Origin: Aptenodytes patagonicus
Taxonomy: Eukaryota; Chordata; Aves; Sphenisciformes; Spheniscidae
Assembly (NCBI RefSeq): GCF_965638725.1
Contig: NC_134963.1
Location: 15,900,501 to 15,964,500 of the forward strand
Reading direction: 5' to 3'
DNA: 64,000 nucleotides
The position numbers and the translations under genes were made by a program. Under the pieces are notes generated by a model. That model searched no databases, was not told the origin of the DNA, and saw only the letters and a list, made by a program, of their open reading frames with translations. This document shows, piece after piece, positions 1 through 10,839 of this stretch (position 1 is its first letter; each line of letters opens with the position of its first letter).

Positions 1-3000
1 AGAGTGATGATGTATATGTTCCTTCTCTCTCTGCCGGGAAATAAGCACTGAAAAAAGGGCCCGACGTTATTTTTAATAATGTTCCCAGAGCCCTGCCTGA
101 GCCTTTCTGAGAGGCTCTGGGGGCCAGGGGAAGGGCAGACTCCTTCCCACCTGCTCACAATACGGATGAGGAACACGTCATCCCACTGACGGCAAGTCAT
201 GGGAACGAGCGAACACAAGCCGGAGCTGCAGCTGGGCCGTGGTCAGGGATCAGTAGGCCCTGCAGATTCCCCCGGGGCTTGGTGTGGTGTCAGAGCTCCA
301 CGTTCCCAACAGAGCATGATGCAAGGCTTGACGCAGCACAGCAACCAGCACAACTGGCTCCCGTGCGGGTCTCCTGAGGACCCAGCTCCTCACGCAGAGC
401 TCTGTGACAGGGTGGTGGTAGCCTGCGGGGTGCTCGCTTGCCTCCAGACACAGCCTGCTCTAGCTCACCTGCAGAGCTGAGGGCACTGCAGGGGTTCGTG
501 GCTTCAGAGCTCCTGGTGTGCAGAGAACCAGGAGAAGATGCTTTCCATCGCATCAGCAAATCAGTTTCTGCCCACCCTGTAGCTGTACTTTGGCTGCAGC
601 CAGAGCAAGGACGGTGGCAGGACGGGACTGTCCCTACAGTGACATCAGGTTGGGGTACTGTAGCCTGCAGCAAGGCATCGTTGTGTGCTTCTGCTCTTTT
701 GCCATCATTCCACAATCAGTTTTAACTGGCATTGTCCATCCCTCTCCCTGCTGTCCCTTTGCTTGTCCCACACATGGGTGGGTGGCAGCAGGAACAGGGA
801 AATTATTTGGGCAAACCCAAGTTTGGGTGGGTCATGGCCTTCCAAGCTGCTTGGCCGAGCCTGCCCGCGCCCACGCACTGAGCTTTGCTTCCCTTGGCCG
901 CAGAGGAGAGGGATGCAGCATCTGGAGAGTTGTTCAGATGGTGGGTGAAAGCCCAGACAGGGCCAGGGAGGTCTCTGATGTTCAGCTGTTTAGTCACAAG
1001 GCCTTTGTGTCTGAACACAGCCGGACTCAAACAGTGGGGGACAGCGTGCCTGGGCTGTACCTGCACCCAGGGTCTCTCGGCTCTCCCTTCCGTGCTCGGA
1101 CATGCCCTGCACTGCTCCCATGCCCACATAGTTTGGATTCTTGGGCACCTCTGCCTCAGGGCAATGATGCAGTCTGCTGGGTTTGGATGCAGCAAATTGT
1201 TTCAGGATGGATCTGAGGTTTTTCTACCTCCTAGACGAGGTGGGATTGACGCAGGTTCGGTGACGTTTCATCCAGCTCCCAAATCGACCTGGTTTCCTTC
1301 CTGGCAGAAGAGCTGCTGCTGGCCCAGAGCGGTGTGTGAAGCTGCAGGACGAGTCAGGCTGCTCTGGGCACTTGTCATCACCCCCATCTCCGCCTGCAAG
1401 ATGGGGATGTCTCTAATTACCCAAATCCAGGAGGGAGCGGCAGTGGTCAACAGGTCTTCCCTACTTTAGAGGAGGTTTGGATGTGACCTGCCGCTCCACC
1501 CTTTCCATCCTCTCTCCCTGTACGTCCCAAGGACCCTTCTGTCCCTTCGGGCAGGGCATGTGCACAGGGGACTCTGGTGACAGTCACTAGGCAGTTGATC
1601 CCATCTCCAGGTCACGGCTGTAAGGAAGCCTGAGTCTGCATTTCTTGGAGAGTGGTGGCCCATTTCAAATGAAGCAATCAAGGCGCTCCTCAACTTTGGA
1701 AAGAAGAAGTAATTCTTTTCAAGATGGATTTAATTGCCAAAATGTCTGCAGGGCAAGTGGCAGCCTTTGACGGGGGTCAGGGTTCACCCCTGAAGTCCTT
1801 GTCAGGAAAAGCAGCAGCTCCCCACGTCTCAAGGGCTGCTTCTTCGTGCTGTGATGACTGCCATGAGGGAAACAGCCACCTGATGGCACATTGTCTTTGT
1901 AATCTTATGGCCCCGCTGTGCTTAAATCCCATGTCTCCTGATCACCCTGCAGCCAGGAAACCACGGATCTGCTGGATCTGGATCCAGCGTGATCACAAGA
2001 TCACATTTGCCAAATTAGAGCACGAGAAAGTGTTTCTGGACAGCTCTGTGCTTTCGCTGGAGGCTGAGGGACAGCCTGTCCCAGACTTGCAGTTAGAGCC
2101 ACCCCTTCTACCCACAGCAGGCTGGGCATGCCCCAGTTTAGGGTTTGTGGTGGTGGCTCCAGTGTTTTGACCCAAACCCAGACTCACCATCACACTGAAT
2201 CCTGGTGTTGCCTTTGAATTGGTCCTTTGGACGGGTCGCTGAGGGCAGGAGGTGGCCCATGTGCAAGGTACTGCTCCCCCGGCCAGGTAATGAGCCGGAT
2301 ACGTCCAGCCCGACACCCCAAAGCCGCCGCAGGCCTGCTCCCGCCTTGCTCTCTGCAGCTCTGCCCTCCTCCTGCGTCTCTGCCAGACCCGTGATCCCGC
2401 TCTGCACAGGGAGGCAGCAGACCTGGGCAAGCCTGACCCCTCCATGGGTGTCCTCTCATCCATCCTCACCACTGCCAGGCCTCAACAGTCCAGCCCTGAT
2501 AGTCCCACTGCATCTCTCATCACCCTCATTTGCTTTGTGTAGGGAAATAATTAATAACCGGTGATGTGCTGGACCAGTGGGCACAGTCCCCAGTGCTGGA
2601 GATTTATTCATGGGCTCAGACACGCTATGCACAGAAATAAAGGGGACTGCTCATGCAAGGAAAGGCTGCGTGGCACTGGGCTGGCTGAGACCCGGGACAA
2701 GGCTGCCCATGGGCGCCACAGCCGCGGTGCGACTGCTTCATGCTCGCTCCTGCCCCCGAGGACAGAGCTGGCATCACCAGGAGCCTGGGCCGGCGTTCAA
2801 CACTTTGCCAAGTTTCCTCCTGGAAACTGAAGCCCTCCTCTCCCCAAATGCATCCTTCTCGCTGACCGCTCAGCAGGGCGAGGGCAGGGCTTGCGCTCAG
2901 CTTTCAAGGGCCAACATGTTCTTTGCAGACATTGCTAATTCATGAGTAACCAACTAATTGGACGTGTGGCATCAGCATTTTAATCAGCTGGGGTTTATTA

Positions 3001-3640
3001 GCATTTTTATGGGCCTGAATGCAGAGTCCTATAAAGTAAGTCTTCTTTAAGAGTACAGTTAAGGTAATTTCTTGCTTGCTGGTGTTCTGACATTTCAAAT
3101 CCCTGTCAGACTCTATATTCTGCCTAATTTAATATTCCAACATGGTCTAAATTTCCATAACCCCAGCCTGCCTGAGGCGTGTGAACATGCTGTGTCCTCA
3201 GAAGGCATTTCAGCACAGTGTGCCTGCCCTCCTGTGAGCTCTCCTCACCAGGGCCCCATGGCAAAGGCTCCGTGTCACACCCGGTGGGTGCCATGGATGG
3301 CTCTGCCGCCGACTCCCTCGTCCTCCCGACGCCTCTGTCTGTCCGTCTGGCGGGCAGCTGGTGGGCCCTTCCCCATGCTCAGTGGCACAGCTAGCCCCCT
3401 CAGGGCTCCTGGGCACTGACGCAGTCCCCCTGCTTCATTTTTGCTCTTTTACGACTGACCAGGGCCTGGGAGACTTGATCTCGGGGGGTATGAAGTTTAT
3501 TTTCCTGCTTATTTTTAGGACTCTCAGGAATGCATTGCTGGGGGCACGGAGAGAATGCTGCTGTGAGCATACACCGCTCGGGATGCCTCTTCCCTACAAT
3601 ACGGCTGTTAGAAAAACGGAACAGGAGCCTTCCCCCTCCA
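1..3640. other. Upstream intergenic or flanking DNA, no gene recognised
   Basis: I see no exon with a recognisable protein family on either strand. Many open frames of 60-230 codons exist, but they overlap each other in several frames, have no recognisable domains and look like by-products of moderately GC-rich DNA. In the human genome, from memory, IQCD is head-to-head with TPCN1, so a TPCN1 5' non-coding exon could lie here on the minus strand. I could not find any TPCN1 coding sequence. The stretch at about 2,920-3,170 is AT-rich and is listed separately. Confidence 0.5.
2920..3170. promoter_or_regulatory. AT-rich patch, candidate conserved non-coding element
   Basis: This segment is markedly AT-rich between GC-rich flanks. 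It has no long open frame and carries several TAAT-type homeodomain core motifs (for example around 2,934-2,960 and 3,000). That composition is typical of vertebrate conserved non-coding enhancers. Conservation itself cannot be seen from one sequence, so this is inference only. Confidence 0.25.
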
Positions 3641-4000
3641 CAGACGCGGACTCCTTCCTCCCGGGTCTCCCCTCTCCTGGCCCGCGGCCTCCGCCGACAA
3701 GATGGCGACTCACCCCCCTTCACCGCTGCTCGCCGCCGTGGAGCTTCTCATTGGACACCGGCGCTGCCCATCAAGCGAACGGCGACGCTGAGGTGTGCGC
3801 GCCGCACGGGGCGGGGCATGCGCCGATCGCCATAGGCTGTCGGGAGAGGCCCTGCCCCCCCGCTTGGGTTGCCTAGCAACCGGAGGACTCTGGCGGCGGC
3901 CGGGTGGGCCCGGGAGCGGCGGCGAGCGGGGCCGGGCCCGGGACCGAGCGCGCTGCAGGGACCGGAGGCAGCCCGGGACCGACACCCCCCGGGAGCCGAC
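3640..4000 (+). promoter_or_regulatory. IQCD: CpG-island promoter of IQCD
   Basis: This CpG-rich region lies immediately upstream of IQCD. Visible elements are a YY1-like AAGATGGCG (about 3,699-3,707), an inverted CCAAT box (ATTGG, 3,750-3,754), a GC box (GGGGCGGGG, about 3,808-3,816), an NRF1-like GCATGCGCC just after it (about 3,816-3,824), and an RFX X-box at 3,867-3,881. There is no TATA box. This mix is typical of a TATA-less promoter of a cilium gene. The transcription start is probably shortly after the X-box, within about 3,880-3,960, but it cannot be fixed from sequence. CpG islands of this kind are often bidirectional, so a divergent minus-strand transcript is possible. Confidence 0.6.
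3867..3881. promoter_or_regulatory. RFX X-box (perfect palindromic form)
   Basis: GGTTGCCTAGCAACC is a 15-bp inverted repeat that matches the RFX-family consensus GTNRCC(0-3N)RGYAAC exactly in both halves. RFX2, RFX3 and FOXJ1 are the known master regulators of motile-cilium genes, and X-boxes normally sit close to the start site of such genes. The gene immediately downstream encodes a subunit of the ciliary nexin-dynein regulatory complex, so location and function agree. The binding itself is inferred. Confidence 0.8.
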
Positions 4001-4770
4001 CCCTGAGATACCCCCGGCCCCCTGGGTCCCGACCCCCCGGGATCCCCCCTAGGCCGCTGTCCGCCCAGGCCCCGGGGCCTCTCCTCAGACGCCCCCCCGG
4101 ACCCTCCTGCCCCGGGCCCCTCCCGAACCTCCTGCCTCTCACACGGGGGGTCCTCCCCACCGGGAATTGCCCCCCCTGCCCTCTGACTCTCCCACAAGCG
4201 GGGGATCCCTGGGTTCCCCTGGTACCCTGCTGCCCCCAGACCCATACCGAGGGGACCCTTCACTCCCTGTCAGCCTCCCACACACAGCTGCTCTCTGCCC
4301 CCTCACTGCCCCCTCCTCTTGCCCTTGTCCCCGTCAGCGTGGCCCCTCCGGGCACCAAGATCCTCTCTCCCACCTTGTCCCTCTGACTGTGGCAGGCCCA
4401 GAGGGATGGAGGTGCGTGTTTCACACCAGGAACCCTGCCCTTCCCTCTGAGGTGGCCCCAGGGACCAGAAAGCCCCTCTCCACACACCTCTAAGGATGGC
4501 AGAGCTGCAGTCTGTGCCTTCCACCTCAGCTGCTACTTAGAAGGGATCGGAAGCTTTCTCCCCACCACCCTTCAAATCCTGGAGTCCATTACTCTCCTCC
4601 CTTCCTGTGGGTGTTCAACAGCCTCTCTGGGATAGAGACCACTTCTGATGCACAACCCCATGTCCTGACTGTGTGCCCAGACCCAGGGAGAGCTCCGGTG
4701 TAATCTGAAACTCCCTCGTTTGCCCAAATTACATTGTTTCTCTAATGCTGTCACCACATTTTCCTTTCAG
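3900..4770 (+). other. IQCD: IQCD 5' UTR exon(s) and first intron (boundaries uncertain)
   Basis: This C-rich, GC-rich stretch lies between the promoter and the first coding exon. The coding exon is preceded at 4,761-4,770 by a pyrimidine tract and AG (TTCCTTTCAG), so at least one untranslated exon is expected upstream. Its donor cannot be chosen with confidence because several GT dinucleotides would serve. The open frames here are low-complexity Pro/Gly/Arg strings and are not believable proteins. Confidence 0.45.
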
Positions 4771-4901
4771 AGATAAAATCTGAGAAAGAAGAATATGTGA
4801 CAGCAGCAGCAGAGATGTTCTCTGAGTCTCGCCCTGTGTAGGAGATGTCGTGTCCTTTCTAGACCTCAAAACACTCAACTCACAAGTGTTTAACTGAAGC
4901 C

Positions 4902-5594
4902 ATGGCAACAGGGGATCCAGCTGTGCTCCAAGTACCATCTCAGGACGTGAAGCAAAGAAACAAGCCCCTGGTGAAGGGCATGGCAACTCCAGAGAAGGCA
5001 ACGATTACATTAGATGCCATGAAGATGTTAGATCCATGTCAGTTAAAACCTGACAGCATTGAGACGGAAAGAATCATAACTGTCTTGGATGAGACGATTG
5101 CCAAGCTGGAGCTGAGCAGTTTGATCCCATGTATTATCAACTCTCTGGACAGGTTTGCTGATATGCTGGGACCTGAGATCACAAACAGCCTGATCGAGCA
5201 CCAAAAGCTTTCAAATGAAATGGAGCACCTGCTTGCCAGCTCTGAAGAAGGGGACACCATGAGAGCTGAGGAACAACGGGGCTGTCTCTGCTTGCTAGAG
5301 CAACGTCTGAAATGTTCTGTTAGAAATGTCCTGAGACTCTTGCTGGCCAACCCTTCACTTTGCCAGGCTCTGAAATACGAAGCCTGGGCGAGAGAGTCAC
5401 CAGCTGAAGTGTTTATCAAAGCCTTCGGGGAGTTCAGGAATTTCATGCTTGAGACACTCCTGACTAGTCCTGTGGAAGAGGAAGAAAAGATTCAGTTCAT
5501 GGAAGACATCTCCCTCCAGATTAAGAAAAACACTGAAGCAATCACAGCTTTACAGGCAGAACTGGCAGCAGCAATCCAGATTCAAGAGGAGGAG
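4902..5594 (+). CDS. IQCD: Dynein regulatory complex protein 10 (IQ domain-containing protein D), coding exon 1
   Basis: DRC10 is a subunit of the nexin-dynein regulatory complex, the inter-doublet link that regulates dynein-driven bending of motile cilia and sperm flagella. This exon encodes residues 1-231. The start at 4,902 has a strong context (GCC before ATG, G after) and an in-frame TAG lies at 4,860, so it is the first possible in-frame ATG. Family-like segments include the ETERIITVLDETIAKLEL stretch (human: AKRIMSILDEAIYKVEL), the NVLRLLLANPSLCQAL stretch (human: NVLRLLLSNPQAARLL) and LLTSPVEEEEKIQFMEDIS (human: LLTSPMEARDKAQFLQDIS). The sequence is mostly helical and acidic. The exon ends GAGGAG|GTACGA in phase 0. 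Reading past the donor stays open for 63 codons to 5,783, but that part does not resemble the family and is intron. Confidence 0.93.
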
Positions 5595-6861
5595 GTACGA
5601 TATTGTGGGAATATGTTTTCCAACAAAGTGTTACTGAAGCAAAACTTTGGTAAGCTAAAAACTGATCCCTTTCTTGCAGTTCCGAAAGAGGAAGTTCCAG
5701 AAATGATTTCTAAACCAGATCCTAAATTTAAAGACACTATTTTCATTGTAAAATATAATGAAAAATGCTTATTGCATGCTTGATATTTTAAAAACTTTAA
5801 TTTGGCATGTTTTGAACCTGTTCTCACCGGCCAACTCGAATGACACAAGTCACTGAGTTTAAAAAGGAGCTGCAGGACAGACACAAATTGCTGCGGCAGT
5901 GTTTTGGCAGGGCTACAATGTCAGCTGCCAGTGTGAGGCTTCGTTCACTGCTGATGAAATGATGAAAAGTCATTCCAGGCAGAGATTGCTCTGATTAAAA
6001 TCCATTTTTAATATCTGCTCTGCCTTCAGTCTTGCTTAAAACCAACATTTCTGTGACTTCCAACTCTGTAATACTAGCTGCCTTAGAGCATTTGCGATTA
6101 GTATGTGATTCTACAAATTCTTTATTTTTTCAGTGAAGGCAACTGAGGTACAGATAAACCAATGGGCATTTCCCAGGCTCTTTCTGTGAGTCCGTGGGCT
6201 GTGCCAGCATCCAAGCCCCTGAACTCCTGACAAGCAACTCTTTGTTTTATATGTATGCTTTTCTTTCTCCTTCCTGCAAGAGGGGTCGGAGGGGAAGGTT
6301 TTGTCATGTGCTCGCTGCACTGAATGGTGCTAACAGAGACAAGGGCCTGCTTTCCCCATTCCCTCTGCTCCTTGGAGATCTGTGAATCGAGACACTTGAG
6401 ATTTTTATGTGCAATTTGGCAGCTTGTCCAGGGCATCATGAATAAATCTGTTTCACGGGTCCCAGCTGAGGATTTCTCTTGCAGGCAGCACACTGAGCTG
6501 CATCCCCCAGACAGTCACTCTGAACCTAATCCAAAGCTCGAGGGAGCCGCGGGGCTCGCTCCAGTGGCTCTGATTTTGGCTCTTCCTCAGATGGCAGTGC
6601 CAGTGGGTCTCGGTATGGTTTGTTCATTCTCTACCTTTATTAACAGGTTCCCAGAGGAGCAGTGGGGGAAAGTTTCCAAAGCACCCTGTGTAAATCTAAC
6701 TCTGTTCCCTCAGCCAGCAGTGGCAGGTCCCTGTTGCTACCAGATCAGCAGGGTGTCTTCTTAGATCTCCACCTTTGCAAGGGTGCCTTACTTCTCCTGC
6801 CCACCTTACGCCTCCCCTGCATTTCTCGACGGTATTTCTTTCTCTTGTTTTCTGGGTCTAG

Positions 6862-7095
6862 ATTCACATGAAGGACAATGTGATCAAAGACCTCAAAAAC
6901 GGCATGCAAGATCTGGCCGCAGACTGCAAGGCTGGCATCCAGCAGATCAAGCAGGAAGGAGAAAAACAGCGAGAAGAGGAGCTGCAAGCCTCCCAGGCCA
7001 GGTGTGCTAGGCTACAGCAGGACATTCAGCAGCTAGGAGCACAACTCAATGCACTTGTACTGGAGCATCGAGCATCAGAGCTGGCTCTCAGAAAG
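6862..7095 (+). CDS. IQCD: IQCD (DRC10), coding exon 2: central coiled coil
   Basis: This exon encodes residues 232-309 (78 codons), from IHMKDNVIKDLKN to ELALRK. It aligns with the human segment VIQELKNHLHQV through AEQALRK. The shared QASQARCARLQQDIQQLGAQ block (human RASQARVAKIQQEILQLQSQ) is the clearest match. The heptad-like, Glu/Lys/Gln-rich pattern indicates a coiled coil, the part of DRC subunits that packs in the linker of the complex. The acceptor is TCTGGGTCTAG and the donor is AAAG|GTAAAC, both phase 0. The ATG at 6,868 is internal, not a start. Confidence 0.92.
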
Positions 7096-8801
7096 GTAAA
7101 CAGGAGGAGAGCTCTAGAAGAGGAGATATAAAGCCTTTTGTAGTGCTGTCAGGTCTGGCTGCTGTCTGCTGCAAGTAATTACTTGGTTCCTGCTAGTTCC
7201 TGGCAGGATGCACATGCTGTTTGTCAGAGTATACCTGCCCTGTCCTCATGCTCTGCTGATTCCAGTGGAAAGCAACCCTGCAGCGACAGCAGGGAAGTAG
7301 CCTGCTCACAGGTCCTCCTTCCGCCTGCTGACTTAGCTCTGAAAACACCTTTATACAGCGCTGTGACACTGCATGCTGGAGAGGTTGTGGTCTAGTCAGA
7401 GCGCAGAGCAGCAAGGCTACAGCAAAATAGGCACGGCATATGTTAAGAAACAAGGGATTTAGTGTAGGGTAAGCAGAGCAAACACAATATTGGCTTTATA
7501 TAAAGCCATCTTTGAGAGTTGATTGTAGTATTCAAGGTTGAGCATAGCTGATCTTGGGAGCTAAGCAGTTCCTACTGTGACATGTTGCTGAAGACACAAG
7601 CCAAGGAGTCAGGTTGAGTTGAATGAGGGGGAAATGTGATTTATCGCAGTGCTGAGCAGATACAAAAGGAGGAAACAGGAGCAGCAGGCAGGCTCAGGCC
7701 TCTGCGTTGACAGCTCTGCCCTGAACAGAGCATGCTGGTGACACAGGGCACAGAGAATCTAGAACTGGAACAAGAGCATTTTCCCCCTCATTTTGCTCCT
7801 ACTTGGTATTTACTCCAAACAAGCACTGGCCTCCCACGGGCAGGACAGCACGCACTGTAATGGGGCATCTTTCACTCTTGTATTGGACGATGTAGAGCAA
7901 AGTGGGGCTGGGCACTGACAAAGCATCAAATGCAAGTTAGAGTTGCAGTACAAAATCCCAAATCCACCCATTTACACCTCCTTTAATGGAGTGGCTTCAT
8001 CAGGCAGTTTCTTCTGAGGCTGCGGGCCACTGCAGTATTTGGTGATGAGTTGCTTAGCTCATCCTAATGCTCAGGCAGGCAGATTTACTGACCACAGAGG
8101 TCTCCTTTCCCCCTCCTTAGCACATGCCCTGGCCCTGGGTGTCCCAAGATTGTGCTTGTGGTCTAAATAGCTGAGGGCTGACCTCATGATGGCCTGGGAG
8201 CCCTTGGGACACCCTGGGTCAGTGTCATACAGGAAACCGTGTGGCGCTTGTGATGGGCTCTAGCTGATCTTTCTCTTGATGATTCCACGGAGCACAGATA
8301 GAGCAGCTTGGGGTAAACTGCCCATACCTGGTTATACCGCAGTATAGCCACTGTTAAACTGTTTACAGCTAGAAATATCTCTTTGTTTTAAAAGGCTCCA
8401 TCTTTTGAGTACTTTCTGTCCTGCTTTCATGTTTAGCAGTTCTCTATTGTTTCAATGTTAGGGTGGTTGCCCCAGTTTCTCGATGACTTGCCACATTCCA
8501 TTAGACATGTTAATTTCCTACCACAGAACGCACCTTTCAGATGCGTTTCAATCCTCAGCCCTCACCCAGCTCCATGCTGTAAACCAAATATGGCCCTTTT
8601 GGCCTCAGGGAATGTCCCATGAGAACCACCAAACCAGGGCAAACAAAATATGTGTCAGCTGAAGGAAGCTTGCCACAAGGAGGAGGTGTGATACTCAAAT
8701 ATAATGATGCTGGGGCTCAAAGCGACACTGTTTTCTAACTCGGGCTACTTTTTACCAGGCTTTAGGTGCCTGCAAGGAACCTATCTTGTTTTCTGTTTCA
8801 G

Positions 8802-8873
8802 AGGAAGTGCAGAGTGGAGATGGAAATTGTGAACTGGATCCAGAAATATGACACAGACATGGGAGAAAAACAG
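8802..8873 (+). CDS. IQCD: IQCD (DRC10), coding exon 3 (24-codon micro-exon)
   Basis: This exon encodes [24 protein letters not shown], against human [33 protein letters not shown].MGEKQ is the most strongly conserved block of the family. The exon is only 72 nt. It was found by homology, with a good pyrimidine-rich acceptor (TTCTGTTTCAG) and a CAG|GTATCC donor. Both borders are phase 0, so skipping it would delete 24 residues without a frameshift. Confidence 0.93.
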
Positions 8874-10193
8874 GTATCCTCTTTGAAGTGCTTTGCTCTC
8901 CCATGAGGTGGTAACATTCAGGTAGATTCCTGTTCAAATGAACACATGGCTCTTACACAGGAGTCCGTGGAAGTGAGGGGCATTTTTCCATCCAGAAGAA
9001 GTACAGGCTTTAGAAGGAAAGGTATCTTTGTCCTGCCTATGTGTTCAGGAGTTCTCTGCTGCCTTGACTTTAGAAGAAGTTACATCCACTGCTAAATCCT
9101 GCAGTATTTGGGGGCAAATGGGTTGCCACGTTCTGTCAGACACACCCACCTGATGCTAGGGAACAGGATTTTCACTTTTGCTTCAATCTTTCATCCTGTT
9201 GGCCCTATCTGGTGTCCAAATCATGCTCCTGTTTCTGCTGGACCTCTTGAGAGATGTCTCTCAAGTGCTAACAAACCAAACAGCCTGCATACTGCTGCCT
9301 TGGCATCCAACTTAACCACAGCAGGCTGAGAATCACATCAGCACCCCCCCAGCCTCACCTCTGAGAAGGCCCTACTTGCTCTCCTGTTCCTGCCCTATTT
9401 ATGGAGATGGATAGAAGCTGCTGGATTACTAACAAAGCAGAACATAGGGAGGGGCCTAGAAACTGGCTGCTAATTGTAAGAAATGATCCCCCCCTTGTCA
9501 GGTGTTTAACAACATGATTATTTTGGTTTCCTGTCTGCTGGGTGGCTGGAGCACCACGTCACGGCAGGTTTGGGGCAGAACTTGCTAAGGCAGACGCACA
9601 TCCACACTGCTGGTTCCCCTAATCTTCCACCTCTGTGTGGCTTCCTCAAAGGCATTAGGAAAGGCATAAACTTCTGCTGAGCTTGGAAGTGCAGTAACAC
9701 TACCTGTCCTCGGCCTTTTCCAGGCTGACATGGTCTGGCTCTTCTCATGCTCTCAGCAGTGTACAGCACATTAGCTGGGCTTCCGTGCCACTCATCTAAA
9801 AGAACTTCTTAGCAAAGCTGTCAGCTCAGGCTCAGCCTTACCCAAACTGCAGCGATGTGTCCTTTTCCTCAGAGTATATGCAGGAGGGGCTCTGACCTGG
9901 GTGTGTGTTACCTGGTCAGAGTTCCCAGCTGAGGGTGGATGCTGTTTGCAACACAGGGAGAATTATGAGAGTATTTTTCAGGGGAGCATGAAGATACTAG
10001 GACCTGGCATCTCATGAAATTCCCTGGGGGCTGGGCACACGCCTCCTTTTGAGTCCCTTTGGAAAGACTCATCTCCCAGTTGTGGTTCTGCCTGGATTCA
10101 GCATGTGTTTAAGAACCCTTACCTAGGGATGTACAGGGACGAGCTGCTGAATGCCCTCAAAATTGCTGTACCTGGTATCTGCTGTCTTGCTAG

Positions 10194-10472
10194 GCTGAGT
10201 ATGAGGAGGTTGATGCTGCCTACACCGAGGAGAAGGCCCAGCTGTCCCTGCTGATGGAGAAACACGCTGTGCTTCTCCAGGAGTATTCCCAGATTGAGGA
10301 GGAGCGCAGGATACATCAGAAGAAGGAGGAGCAAGCTTTGAAGGAACTGACCACCAAGACCCTTGCTGCCATCCGCATCCAGGCCTTCTGGAGAGGCTAC
10401 TTGGTCCGGTCCGTCTTCAAGTCAAAAAGGAAGAAGAAGAAGAAGGGCAAGGGCAAGAAGGTCAAGAAATAA
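10194..10472 (+). CDS. IQCD: IQCD (DRC10), last coding exon: IQ motif and Lys-rich tail
   Basis: This exon encodes residues 334-425 and the TAA stop. It begins AEYEEVDAAYTEEKAQLS after the acceptor TCTTGCTAG. It continues the coiled coil (LLQEYSQIEEERRIHQKK, human LVGEFAQIREEREINSKK) and then carries one IQ motif, IQAFWRGYLVR, which fits IQxxxRGxxxR and is expected to bind calmodulin or a calmodulin-like light chain. The protein ends in a nearly pure Lys/Gly tail (SKRKKKKKGKGKKVKK), like the human KKKKRGKGKAKDKEKGK tail. The tail may contact tubulin or nucleic acid, but that is inference. Confidence 0.94.
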   Translation, partial: AEYEEVDAAYTEEKAQLSLLMEKHAVLLQEYSQIEEERRIHQKKEEQALKELTTKTLAAIRIQAFWRGYLVRSVFKSKRKKKKKGKGKKVKK

Positions 10473-10806
10473 AGCACAAAATGTATTCTCTCTCCTCCTG
10501 GCAAAGCTGCCGACTCTGCTGGGACTGAGCTCTTCCAGATAAAAACATTAGATTTGAGGGAGCATTTGCATTAAGGTCTCCAGGGCTGGGGCTGCCTCTC
10601 ATAGTTGGAGTATATCGAAGCGGTGGTGTGAAGACATGTCTCACCGTTTTAGGTTTGGCTTTGCCACCTCTGCAAGGAGGAGGATATCTCCTGATGAAGG
10701 GACTGGGCAAGGAGTGCAGGTTCCTGGCTTCTCTCCTTGGCTTTAGTCTCCTTGCCCATACCTTGCTTATGTGTCAGGGCCCCATTCTGTTCTTACTGAA
10801 GGTGGC

Positions 10807-10812
10807 AATAAA
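10807..10812 (+). terminator. IQCD: Poly(A) signal of IQCD
   Basis: A canonical AATAAA lies 335 nt after the IQCD stop codon. It is the first canonical signal in the 3' flank, and a G/T-containing stretch follows within about 40 nt. Cleavage is expected near 10,825-10,835, giving a 3' UTR of roughly 355 nt. Confidence 0.75.
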
Positions 10813-10839
10813 ATCAGTCCTGGGGGCAGGATGAGGCCG

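Larger units (their letters stand above)
4771..10830 (+). other. IQCD: IQCD (DRC10) gene body, from first coding exon to poly(A) region
   Basis: Four coding exons of 231, 78, 24 and 92 codons give a 425-residue protein, close to the human DRC10 length of about 449. All three coding introns (5,595-6,861; 7,096-8,801; 8,874-10,193) are phase 0 and begin GT and end AG. The joined protein follows human IQCD from end to end: N-terminal helical region, central coiled coil, WIQKYDT block, single IQ motif and Lys-rich tail. No frameshift or stop interrupts it, so the gene looks functional. The 3' UTR runs from 10,473 to about 10,830. The introns contain no recognisable repeat. Confidence 0.92.

Noticed and set aside
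518-1469. Open frames of 190-230 codons in the left flank
   Set aside because: They overlap one another in different frames and the opposite strand, and show no domain or repeat of a known family.
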